This document shows, in pieces, positions 10,345 through 20,285 of a stretch of DNA of 64,000 nucleotides. Positions within the stretch are counted from its first letter, which is position 1; the number at the start of each line of letters is the position of its first letter. The notes below the pieces were generated by a model. The model searched no databases and had not been told where the DNA came from. It saw nothing but the letters and a program-made list of their open reading frames with translations. Both the position numbers and the translations under genes were made by a program. This stretch comes from Leucocoprinus leucothites (Eukaryota > Basidiomycota > Agaricomycetes > Agaricales > Agaricaceae). The stretch lies in NCBI GenBank assembly GCA_013368445.1, contig JAACJO010000003.1, forward strand, positions 2,480,001 through 2,544,000. Direction: 5' to 3'.

Positions 10345-11402
10345 TTAATTCTTTTCAAATGTCTTAGCAGAAACATTAATCACATTTTCCACAATCACAT
10401 CCACCATGTCCTCCACTCTCGTTTCTGTAGGTTCGAATAGCATTATATTCTTGATGGTCTCGTTTGGAATCCCCTCAATGACATCCCCACCCTCAAATAT
10501 GTGCTTATGAGCCCGAGTGTAGGCCGGCCAGATGGCTTTCTCCCAATAGTGAGGAGGGTCGCGCCAAACACCTCCGTCTGTCGATAAGATGAGCTCTGTA
10601 AACAAAACATCGAATTCTGCAGGCTCGGGAATACTACGCACCAGGTGTGTGATAGGTTCGATCCTCACGTCTTGCCCTAGCAATATCCTCAGGCACACGA
10701 AGAAACACACGTACATCCAGATTTGAGACGATTCGCTGCCTGATCATGAGTATACAACTGTAGAGTAACTCCTCATATTCACCTCATCCCAGTAAAGCAA
10801 GAAACCATCGATCAAAACCCAGACCAATTTCTCGCCATACCTCTCCAGATGCTCTGATACCAATTCCTCACTTCGCCCCTGCCATTTTGCTATGACTTCC
10901 TGATCAACTGGTACTACTTTGGCTTCATTCAAGCCTTCAAAAGATCGATGGTCCGCGGGTAAAATTCCTTTCATTCTTGATTCAGAAAGGAAAGTTGCCA
11001 TACGATCCCAATCCACTGCGGTGGGAGCATCTTCGCAATCTGCAAATCCGTACTCCGTATCCACCGGGAGCTTTTCAAGGGGCTAGATTTGGTGTCAATC
11101 GGAGGCAAGCATAAAATCGATGGTGTGCATACAGTAACAAAGTCCTGAAAACAAAAAGAGAAAGTCACTTAAGCGAGGCGTGTGTTCCAGTAAGAGCTTA
11201 CGGCGTACATCCTGATGAATAATCAAGCTGTTATGTAGACAACCTTGGAGGTGCTTTACCAGGGTTGTTTTTCCGGATGATGTCGCCCCACTTCGAACAC
11301 AAGAGATTTTCAGATGCGAGTAGATGGCAAGAGTACATTGCTAAGTGCAACGTACCCAACTCCAACAGTGATAACTTTTGTCCGTGCGTCGTTGGTGTAC
11401 AT
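10345..11402 (-). CDS. NRK1: Nicotinamide riboside kinase, copy 1
   Basis: Uridine-kinase-like P-loop kinase that phosphorylates nicotinamide riboside to NMN in NAD+ salvage. Exons: 11356-11402, 11209-11290, 11133-11144, 10783-11082, 10642-10735, 10345-10577; 255 residues. The Walker A GGATSSGKTT spans the first intron. HQDDF follows, then the substrate-lid region PVDTEYGFADCEDAPTAVDW, the core strand VWVLIDGFLLYWDE, the RxxRR-type RVPEDIARARRE, and WRDPPHYWEKAIWPAY. The third exon is only 12 nt (D-F-V-T). The fifth intron (10736-10782) has a normal GT donor. A tandem paralogue lies at 12621-13656 with the same intron positions and exon sizes of 82, 12, 300 and 94 nt. Start chosen because MYTNDARTKVITVGVG leads straight into the P-loop. 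Uridine kinase is less likely because of the WRDPPHYW motif. Confidence 0.88.
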
Positions 11403-12620
11403 CCTGTAGAGTAATCCAGTAGGTGGAGGCCGCCGCTTGAGTGATGAACAGATGAACGGCTGCTAATTATACCAGAAGGCGCGGTTGCAAAGCAGACAAG
11501 CAGCCTAACGGTGTGAATGTGGCTAACAGACGGGGTGCGCCCGTGACCAGACCAGCTGCTTGATTTACATGTCATGAGTACAAACTTGGGCTGTCAGATG
11601 AATGCTGCACACGAAGTCGGTCATTGTTCTCACACTGATTAAAACCTATATGGGCGGCCGTTGAAGGACCAAGGTAACTATGAGCTCGGAGCCACCATTG
11701 AGGAGTTTATAAGGTTTTCGTTGACTCTTCTTGATGAAATTAGAACGTTGATCAAGTTAGTGTTGGCGAGTTTTCTACTTTTGAAGTAGATTTTCTGAGA
11801 ATTAGCAAGGAGCAAATGACGTCAATAATTGCATGTCTGATCCGCTGGTCATGTCACGTGTAAGCGACAAACAAATTGGTGGTTCGGAGAGACGATTCCT
11901 TGTTTCACGATTCAACGTCAACATTCAATATTCAACTTCAATGCCGACGCATCCACCATCAAGATGTGGGCGAAATTCTCATGTTCTTCTTAAGTTATTA
12001 CCCCAATGCAACCAACCGCATGCTAACATGAACTCGGCGACAACCGCCAACTTGTTGGAAACACAAGATACCCTTGTTTCTTCTGCGGGCCGCGGCCCTC
12101 TCGATCCATTTATATCTGACTTCCTCCGGCTCATCCTGCTCTTCGCCCTTTTTATTGGCGTTCACTTCTTTCTGGTGAAACGACTGGTGAAATGAAATCG
12201 GGGTAATGTTTTCACGACAGGTCTCGACCCAGTCCTTCCTCTGGCAGATTTTGAGCTTTCTTGGGGGTACGTGGCAAGATTTCCAGTTGTGGAACTCTTT
12301 CTTTTCCTTGATCTGTTGAGCTATAAATGGGACTCGTCGATTCTGGTAATTGAAGCGATCACCGCGTTGGATGACACTTAGAGTAAGAATGGAAATCTGA
12401 TGCATTCCAATATCAATATGTCACCCATTAGGTTGCGGAGCTGGAAACCGATTGCTCGTAAACAGTATCATAGCCAAGATGATATAAACTCTTTAAGTGT
12501 TATCGGAAGGCCATCATACACCGAGAACTACTTCTGAGGTTTCTACCATTCTGTTCAACACCATTGAGCCATCTCACTATTACATTGTATTTATGTCTAG
12601 AATGCAAAAGCAGAACGGGA
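11403..12620. other. Intergenic between the two kinase copies
   Basis: 1.2 kb with one possible micro-ORF at 12028-12195, described separately. The rest shows only short overlapping frames without recognisable domains. Confidence 0.5.
12028..12195 (+). CDS. Possible 55-residue tail-anchored membrane protein
   Basis: An uninterrupted ORF from ATG 12028 to TGA 12193-12195. The first 30 residues are hydrophilic (MNSATTANLLETQ...DPF). The last 25 form one strongly hydrophobic helix, LRLILLFALFIGVHFFLV, ending in a basic KRLVK tail. That is the layout of tail-anchored ER or outer mitochondrial membrane proteins. An upstream in-frame ATG at 11833 would extend it to 120 residues, but that part looks non-coding. 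I do not recognise a family; it may be a chance ORF. Confidence 0.3.
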   Translation: MNSATTANLLETQDTLVSSAGRGPLDPFISDFLRLILLFALFIGVHFFLVKRLVK

Positions 12621-13656
12621 TTATTCCTTTTTGCTTGCACTAAAATCCAATACATTCTGCATAACCGTATTGATCATATCTCCGATTTTCGTCTCCATAC
12701 CTTCAAACAGGATCAAGTTCTTCATCTTTCCATTGAGTTTGCCGTTCGCGACATCCTCCCCTTCAAACATGTGCTTATGAGCGCGAATGTAGGCGGGCCA
12801 GACAATCTTCTCCCAATATTGGGGAGGGTCACGCCAGGTATCTCCCTCTTCGCCAGAATGAGTAGTTCAATAACCAAATCGAATAAACCATGCTTACCAG
12901 GTGTGTAATAGGCCCGAGCCTCACGCCTCGACTTAGCGACATCTTCCGGTACCCGGCAAAAAACGCGCACATCAAGATTTGAGATGATGCGCTTTGTGGT
13001 CGTGAGTCGCTGTATCTGTGCTGGTAGCGAAATAGCTTGGACCTGCCTCATCCCAGTATAGTAGGAACCCGTCTACCAGTACCCAGACGAGTCTCTCACC
13101 GTACTTCTCTAGGTGCTCAGAAGCAACCTTCTTACTTTTCTGCTTCCAGTCTGCTATAATCTCGTCATCAACAGGTACCGATATTGTCTCGTTAAAGCCA
13201 TCAAAAGATTGGTGGTCTGGAGGCAGATTTCCTGTCTTCTTCAAATTAGACAAAAAATCTACCATACGATCCCAGTCGATAGCACCAGGGGCATCGTCCC
13301 AATTAGTAAAGCCGTACACTTCATCCACCGGAAGTTTTTCAGCAGGCTCGAATAGAGAGTTGGCTTAAAGCTCAAACGGCATAATTCTTTTACGCCTACC
13401 GGTACAAAATCCTGTAAGGGAGATAGATCTGTTACTAAGCCAGCATGAAAGGCATGTCGCTCATATGATTGGAACGCACATCCTGGTGAATGATGAGGCT
13501 GTTGTGAAGGCTGTTTCTAAGATGCTTTGCTAAGATTGTTTTTCCTGAGGATGTCGCTCCGCTGTAGCGAAGTTAGTATTTTGAAGCGAAGAAAGACTCA
13601 AGTCCCGATCCTAGAGCAACGTACCCTATACCGATTGTAACAATTCTTGTTTCCAT
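12621..13656 (-). CDS. NRK1: Nicotinamide riboside kinase, copy 2
   Basis: Second copy of the NAD+ salvage kinase. Exons: 13625-13656, 13480-13561, 13400-13411, 13047-13346, 12898-12991, 12621-12847; 248 residues. It has the Walker A GGATSSGKTI, HQDDFVP, PVDEVYGFTNWDDAPGAIDW, VWVLVDGFLLYWDE, RVPEDVAKSRREARAYYTP and WRDPPQYWEKIVWPAY. The 12-nt third exon (D-F-V-P) is kept from copy 1. The intron after YWDE (12992-13046) has no GT donor that keeps the frame; it starts GCAGGT after GAG, which makes it a GC-AG intron where copy 1 has GT. All six exons join in frame and no stop or lost motif is seen, so both copies look functional. Confidence 0.87.
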
Positions 13657-14052
13657 CGCCCCAGCAATAGCCTTTGTTCTGAATTTGGAGCTGCTCTGAG
13701 GCAAGAAGTGAATGGTGAGAATCACCAAATGAACTGACTGCGCTGGTGGTGAGATTTCGACCTCCGACCTGCTGATTAGATGGTGTATGAGAGACCTTAT
13801 CGACGTGACCTCTGGTCTACCAGAGTGAAACATCTAATCATCGATTGCCGTTGCATCACAAATGCCCGTAAATAATTCCCAAGATCAATCGGGATTGACT
13901 ATTTATCTCATTCTTTTCATGGTTCGTACTCAAACCTAATGTGATGGGCTTAGTGGGCACATATAGATGGATTTAAAGGGTCCAGAGGTCCATGTCAGCT
14001 CCAGGAGTGAACTAAATATTGCTTACAAAATTCGATATAAATATGTAATATA
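13657..14052. other. Intergenic
   Basis: Between the kinase start and the 3' end of the first BTB gene. Nothing recognisable. Confidence 0.5.
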
Positions 14053-15246
14053 CTAAAAGTGCTTCGGGAAGAATCTGACAAGATTGTCATCAAATGTGTC
14101 CAGGAATCCATCCACTTGACTTCGGAACATGGCCAGACCGCATGCCACCCCAGGCTCATGATTGTCGCAAACCCATGGCTCCAATTTATACCTCATACTT
14201 TGTAAGAACTCCTTCGGGTCGAGATAAAACCAGTCGAGAGACATTTTTTCTCCCTCCTGGGCCCAACGCTTCCTCAGTCGGGCTGTGCAAGAACAGTCGA
14301 TATCCACCGATGGCATCCTGCGCATCTGGTCCCGTAGTGCAGAAAGAGCAATGTAACCATGATGAAGGCGGAGCTTCTGGCTGTCCGTCAGAAATGTCAA
14401 GGGCTCGAACCAAGGTATTGTTGCAGCATTGGCCAGCATGAACGTGAAGCCACCAGCAGCTCGATCGGCACGCTGGGGAGGAGATAGACTCCACTCGTGA
14501 CAGCGCAAAAACTGATAGTATGCTCTGGCCTTCAACCCTTCGCTCTCGACATTGTCCGCAATTCGGATTACATCTCGAAGATGATGAGGATTTTCTTCCG
14601 AGATGCTGTCGAGTAAGCGAGATTCCGAAACAGCCACGACGTTCCGAGGCCAGTAACACTGGGTTGCAACCCGGAGCCAGTATTCAAGGCATTCATTCGT
14701 GAAATCTTCTTCCTCATCTTCGAGTTTCGTAAGAAAGGTGTCTTTTGCCCAATTTTCCATCGCATCGCATCCGTACTTGTGTGCCATGAGCCCGATGTGA
14801 GCAACCTTCTCCTTATCCAAGTCTTCAGGTTGAAGATTGTTGAACCTGAGTCAAACGGTCAATGTCAGAAGCCTGCAACACGATTTCCCCGTAGAAGAGG
14901 ATGGTAGTCGTACCCAGCATACAGAGCGCAGCACCAGGCTCGAAAAGTTGGTACAGGATCGTGGCACACAATTGGCTGGTCATTGCTCTGGCCATTAGCG
15001 CCGTCGGCAGCCTTGGGGAGAGAAAATAGGTTATGAAAGAATGTCGAGTTTCTGCGAAGAATGGTGCGATGGAGCTATAGCGAGCATATGAGTTCATTCC
15101 AGAGACTTTTTGTCAGTACGCTTGAGAGGTGATTTGGAAGAACATCTCACATTGAAAAGGACTCCCTCAACCCAAAACACGCAATTTCCATCTTCGAAGA
15201 AATATTCTTCGTCCTTGACCTGACTAGGACCCACAGCGTCATCCAT
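14053..15246 (-). CDS. BTB/POZ domain protein A
   Basis: Exons 15151-15246, 14914-15074 and 14053-14845 give 349 residues. Residues 1-32 hold the BTB entry strand (EEYFFEDGNCVFWVEGVLFN). Exon 2 continues the fold with LHRTILRRNSTFFHNLFSLP and FRAWCCALYAG. Exon 3 begins with the DKEKVAHIGLMAHKYGCDAM helix and runs through an all-helical region with a conserved CSCTARLRKRW...W cysteine segment. Intron phases (0 after the first exon, 2 after the second) are the same in the two paralogues at 17390 and 20286. The family is expanded in Agaricomycetes. BTB proteins often serve as CUL3 ubiquitin-ligase adaptors, but no substrate is known here. The start MDDAVGPSQ is chosen because it precedes the BTB strand as in the paralogues. 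It is divergent from the F-box gene with 211 bp between them. Confidence 0.82.
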
Positions 15247-15457
15247 CACATACTTTTCTGCTCCTGAATATCTGACAGTATACCGGCGAAAGGACGAACC
15301 TGAGGTTAAGTTTGACAGAGAAAGAGGGGCATCCGATTTTCTCCCACACTCATATACTACTATATACGGGTATAATATGATCAGCTTCAATATAGCTGAC
15401 AGTGATCGATCGGGTTGTTAAAACCTACTTTCAGCGTCGACCTTGGCCTTTTGCACC
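15247..15457. promoter_or_regulatory. Shared divergent promoter, BTB A and F-box gene
   Basis: 211 bp separate the two start codons, so both promoters must overlap here. The stretch around 15361-15375 reads ATATACGGGTATAATATG, AT-rich and TATA-like. Confidence 0.45.
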
Positions 15458-17103
15458 ATGATATCACCAACTCCCTTCCCACCTGAGATTGTCCTGCACA
15501 TACTGTTGGAACTGGATTTATCAAACATATTGGCAACTCGACTCGTACGTAAACAGTACATTGACGCCAACAGGGTGGCTTTAAACATAAAGTATCAGAC
15601 CTGTAAACAGTTCCATGGCGCAACGAAGACTCATCATTTTTGGCTTACCCATGCTCGAAGGCTCCAAGCGAAGACTGGCTACGTTCTCCCCTACACTGGA
15701 AGCTTCTATACTGCGGAAGAGCTAGAACAATGGGTTTCACGCCGACAACAAATACTCGACAATATCTGGTCAAGGTCATCGCCTGTCAGGATGGAAATCC
15801 GCAGTTTCGAGTCATACCCAGAGGCGCTCAAGCACTCCGATTTCTACGAGTTCCTCCCTGGTGGGAGATTTCTCTTGTCTTATGGCCGAATATCTGGCCT
15901 CCTGTTGATCGACGTAGAAAGCACACCTCCTTCACTGCCATTCTCGTTTGACCCATGGTCTATTCCCGGGCAGGATGATACGGACCTCCACTTCTTCACT
16001 TATTCCTATTGGACCGATTACTCAACGCGCTGCATCTCATTCTTATTCGCAGTCACTCACAGTCGAGCCAGTACGCCGTTTCTTTTCATGGCTGTAAAAA
16101 TGGAGTTTTGAACTCATTCCTATTCGCAGCCACTCACAGTCGTGGCAGTACGTGACTCCTTTTCATGGGTGTAAAAAGGGATTCCGAGTAATTTTGTGCG
16201 ACAGGGATCTTGAAAACTAGAATCTTCAGCTTGATATCTGAGGATACCTCAAATCCAAGCGCTAAACTCATTTCTAGGCCACATGCGACTTTTACGGACA
16301 AGGTGGCTGAACATGGGCATAATTGGGAGTTGGGCGTCTGGATTAGCGCCTTCAACAACCGCTACTTTGTGAAAGTCGAATGCTTGTTTTCAATCTCACA
16401 AATGACGGTCCTTGACTATTCGACCGCTATCGAAAAGCACGACTTTCCAGAGAAAGGATCGCGCCCACTTCTGATCAACAGTAATTCTATCAAGGTAAGC
16501 ACGCAAATGACCCAAGTACACATTCACCCGCCGATGTCCCACATCTTTCTTACCTAGGCCTTGAAATTCATCCACGACAGTATCTTGATCCTCGTCCACT
16601 CAATAGGACTGCGTATATATGAGATAACAGAACCTGCAGCAATTGAACATCCACCCATAATCCAGGAGCTCCATGCGCTAGACCTCGACTATGCACTTGA
16701 CCACATCTCACCGGCCAGATGGTTCCCCGCATTCTCACGGATCACATTATATGATTTGAATAATCTACCTCATTTTCTTAAAATCCCGCACGACAAATCC
16801 ACTCCCTCCATCCGTCGTGCTGCCACAGGCAGCCTCGACTTGCGCTGGAAAAATCTCGGGCTTCAACCCGGGTGCTTTTGGTCTCTACTGTATACTCATG
16901 ATGGTACTCCTGAAGCCCTCCATGCCCTCGACCTCGTGAAGTATCCTTGGGATGGTACAGGATTGGTACGTCACCTACAAGTCGGTGCACGAGAGAAGAA
17001 TACTATGAGTGCCGTTGTAGCGTTTAGCGAGGAAGTGGGCCGTCTGTTAATGATCTTTTGGCATGGCAACTCTCATACCTTCAAAATATTTGATATTGTA
17101 TGA
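15458..17103 (+). CDS. F-box protein with propeller-like C-terminal region
   Basis: Exons 15458-15544, 15599-16070, 16205-16494 and 16558-17103 give 464 residues. The N-terminus is an F-box: FPPEIVLHILLELDLSNILA, then TRL/TCKQF across intron 1, which has no stop in frame and would be easy to miss. FLPGGRFLLSYGRISGLLLI follows, as in the agaric F-box/beta-propeller family. The C-terminal half has the FIHDSILILVHSIGLRIYEI strand and ends in SHTFKIFDIV. F-box proteins hold substrates for SCF ubiquitin ligases. A 77-bp tandem duplication covers the end of exon 2 and its splice donor. Only the first donor (16071) keeps the frame; reading into the second copy meets a stop. The gene faces BTB A and is convergent with BTB B. 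Confidence 0.75.
16036..16189 (+). repeat. 77-bp tandem duplication over an exon-intron junction
   Basis: 16036-16112 and 16113-16189 are diverged copies; each starts CTCATTC and carries TATTCGCAG, CACTCACAGTCG and TTTTCATGG. Each holds a phase-1 donor (GTACGC at 16071, GTACGT at 16148). Roughly 80 percent identical by eye. Confidence 0.85.
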
Positions 17104-17389
17104 CTTTTGAGGGGGAGAGCGACTGGACTGAGTAGTGCTTTTCCCGAAAATACAACTATCTCCCCCTTCACTTTCAATTTTGTTTCTGATATACGCATAT
17201 TCTTAGCACAACTTTTAGATTCTACCTGCCGTATACTCAAGCATGTTGCATACAAGTGGGTGGTAAACTTGAATTGTACGATACAAGTATTCCGAGGAAA
17301 CACAGGAATTACCCAAATCCAAATACCAACCCGGAAACCCCTCGACGAAGCCCAAAACCACACACAGAAACCCACAAACTCAACACTCC

Positions 17390-18654
17390 TTATCTAAAAT
17401 AATTCGGTAAATCATCCTCAAGCGCCTTCTTAAGTTCCTTCAACTGTTCAACCACAAACGCGCAACAGTCCTTCGGCACCGCCGCACCATCCGTGTTACT
17501 CACAGTCGCCTGGTGGTGATGCCGAGAGAAAAGTGGCGGATTCTTCTGCGCTTTCTTAATCATCATATCCAAAAGTTTTATCGGATCATCCATAGACGCC
17601 GACCCTTCAAATTCCCCCAACTGGGACAACCACCAAGACGTCCATCCCCGGTGACATGAGTCTATTCCCCTTTGCACCTTCTCACATGAGCATTGGAGGG
17701 GCTCTGTTACAGGGCAGTGGCGCAATAAGTTTCGTACTGTTTGGAGGGAGGAAAAGCCACGGAAGAGGCAGAGTTTTTGGGTTTCGGAAAGGCTGGAGAG
17801 GGGAAGTACGGCTGAACGTTTGGAGATTATATCAAGTTTGAGAGCAGTCTTTTTTTGCCGTCGTTCACCGGGGTATAGGTCCCAAGAGGTGCTTGCTAGG
17901 TAGTAGTAATATACGTGAGCCCGTAGGAGTTCGTCGCTGATATGATCTGCGACGTAAATCGCGCTGCGGAGGGTACTAGCCGAGGCGATGGCAGCAGCAT
18001 CTTTCTCTTGCCAGACGGCCTTGATGATCCGGGCATTGAACTGTTTTTTCACCTCTGTCCAACCACAGTCAGAGATAACTTGCGCAAAATATTTCAGGTC
18101 ATCGAGTGGAAATGCCACTAGAACTTCTGGAGATGGAAGCTCCCCGCATATATTGATAATCCACCGCTCGATTTTCGGAAACTCGTACTTGTGCGCCAAC
18201 AGACCAATATGAGATATTTTCTTAACATTCGTAGCCGATATTTCGCGTTCGTTCCCAGTATCCAACGGGCTTTCGAGTAAATAGTGTCAACACTGAGCGC
18301 ATGATGGACTTAACGACTTCTCTTACTCTGCATAAAGTGCCCAGCATAGGGCGCGAAATGCGTCAGGAGAGTCGTCACACACCATGGGCTCATCATCCTC
18401 CAAGTTTCTGGATGTCTCATCGGACCCTTGTGGCAGGTCAAACATGTTTTGGAAGAAAATCGAGTGCATCCGAAGAATGGATCTGTGCAACTATGCACGC
18501 TCGAGGTCAGTATGAAGGCCTCATGGGATGACGGTGGCAGACTGATCAACATGCTTACTCGAAAGAGACAATTTCCGACGCGAAATTCATGATTACCATC
18601 GACAAAGTAGTAGGTGTCGTCCTTAACAGTGTTGGAGAGTGCCTTCTCCATCAT
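17390..18654 (-). CDS. BTB/POZ domain protein B
   Basis: Exons 18559-18654, 18327-18490 and 17390-18269 give 379 residues. The BTB region reads DDTYYFVDGNHEFRVGNCLF, LHRSILRMHSIFFQNMFDLP and FRALCWALYAE. Exon 3 carries KISHIGLLAHKYEF and the helical C-terminal region with CSCEKVQRG...W. Exon sizes (96, 164 nt) and intron phases match BTB A, so the three BTB genes are tandem relatives. The C-terminus has an extra stretch (FSRHHHQATV...CCAFVVEQL) not seen in BTB A. The start is the first of two adjacent ATGs just before the BTB strand; an upstream in-frame extension exists but looks like leader. Probable CUL3-type adaptor role by family only. Confidence 0.82.
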
Positions 18655-18806
18655 ATGAATGGTTGCAAGTTCAGAGCAAGAGTCGACCGGGCAGGAAACG
18701 GTACTTAATGGATAAGGTTTCCACGTGTTTATAGCTTCACACGTCCTAAACCCCAAATTGATACGGTACATAGATGATGTTCTATTGCAGTGACGCTCGC
18801 AAGAGA

Positions 18807-20066
18807 TCAACTCTCCTGAGCCGTCAGAGGTCCAGCTCTTTGCATGGCGTAGAGAACAAAAGTGAGCAATATAGACAACAGCAGCCAGTTACGCCACCTC
18901 TGAACTGCAGTCCTCGAAAGGGTTATCAGTCTCAAAGTCGAGGAAGGGCCCGTAGAACCAGCTTCGTCTATAGCGGCAATTTCCTCGGGCATAAGATCGG
19001 CTAAAAGGGTAGTGTTAGCTTGTGGTGAGCGTTGCAGTAAAGGCTGACACTGACGTAGATCACCAACAGCAAGGTACTCTCTCAAATGTTCGCGTTTGGA
19101 AGTAGTTCTAATACGGTATGAAAGGACCATCGTGTGGCGGGCCTAAGATACTTACGTCACAATCACAACTCCTTTGGCTTTAACCCATGAAAAGATTATT
19201 TGGGTAGGAGTGGCATTGAGGCGTTTAGCAGCTCGAGCGAGAACGCTGTCAACAGGACCACCGGGATAGCGCGTTACGGGCCTAGAGAGAAATATAAGAT
19301 ATGAAAAATAGCAAGACCAAACGACATACAGTAAGCTACTATATCCCTCCGTGAGGATTCCGTGCTTCTTATGAAACTCGAGCAGCGCTTTGTTTTCCGC
19401 CCAGTTGTAAGGGTGGAACTGGACCTGGTTCACAACGGGCTTGACGCGTGCAACTTTGAGTAGTTCCTCGAGCTCCTTGATTGTAAAATTGCTAACGCCA
19501 ATGCTCCTGTCAGGACTTATCAGCTGCAACTCGAAAGAGCTGCGCATATATTCGAAGCACCTCGTCAGGCCCGCCTCACGAACCTCCTCGAATACTCGCC
19601 ATACACTCTCCAACTTGCCCTTGGCTGCCTCTGGGAAGTGAATGAGGAACAAGTCGACATAATCAAGGCCAAGCTAAGCAAAAGTCTTGAGCATGGATTG
19701 GCACGTAAAAGACACGTCGAGTTCCTCACCTTAACCAAGCTTATCTCCAATGACTGGCGAACGTCTGGATTCGAGCCTGACCATTTTGTGGTCACAAACA
19801 CGTCAGACCGGCTTAGACCGCTCTCGCGAATGGCGACACCGACGCTCTCCTCATTCATATAATCTATGTCCGATATTAGTCGAGTTTGAGAAAGAACAGA
19901 TAGCGGGTCAAGACGTACGTTGGGCCGTATCAAGGTGAGAAAAGCCCTCGTTAAGCGCATTTTCGACGTACTCGTGAATATCCTTGCCCTTATTCGCAGT
20001 GCCCGACCCAAACGCGATAGAGGGTATGGTATTGCCGTCAGCTAGAGGAATCTCGGGGAAAGGCAT
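18807..20066 (-). CDS. Aldo/keto reductase with C-terminal membrane anchor
   Basis: NADPH-dependent carbonyl reductase of the AKR superfamily. Exons: 19919-20066, 19730-19863, 19561-19673, 19330-19506, 19156-19281, 19055-19107, 18807-19000; 314 residues. The catalytic tetrad is visible as D46 and Y51 (HLDTAQHYMNEESVG), K76 (TTKWSG) and H106 (FLIHFPE). SIGVSNFTIKELEELL and NQVQFHPYNWAENKALLEF follow, then the cofactor-loop TSKREHLREYL. Unlike ordinary AKRs it continues past the barrel into a hydrophobic helix, NWLLLSILLTFVLYAMQ (about residues 287-305), so it is probably tail-anchored with the barrel in the cytosol. It is divergent from BTB C, with 219 bp between starts. Substrate unknown. Confidence 0.88.
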
Positions 20067-20285
20067 AGGTGAGAATAATGTCAGGGCAAGACATGGTGGT
20101 ATAACAGGAAAACGTCATGCCGTTGATGGCAAGATAAGTCCAAATGTGGACACACAGCCGTGATGGCCCACTCTCCCTCAAATATCTTGCCAGGCCCTTC
20201 TGCCGACAGACCTGTCCTTTCCCGGAAACGCACCAGGTGCGACAGCTTGGAGAATACTGGACGACCAGAGAAACACAACAAAGCT

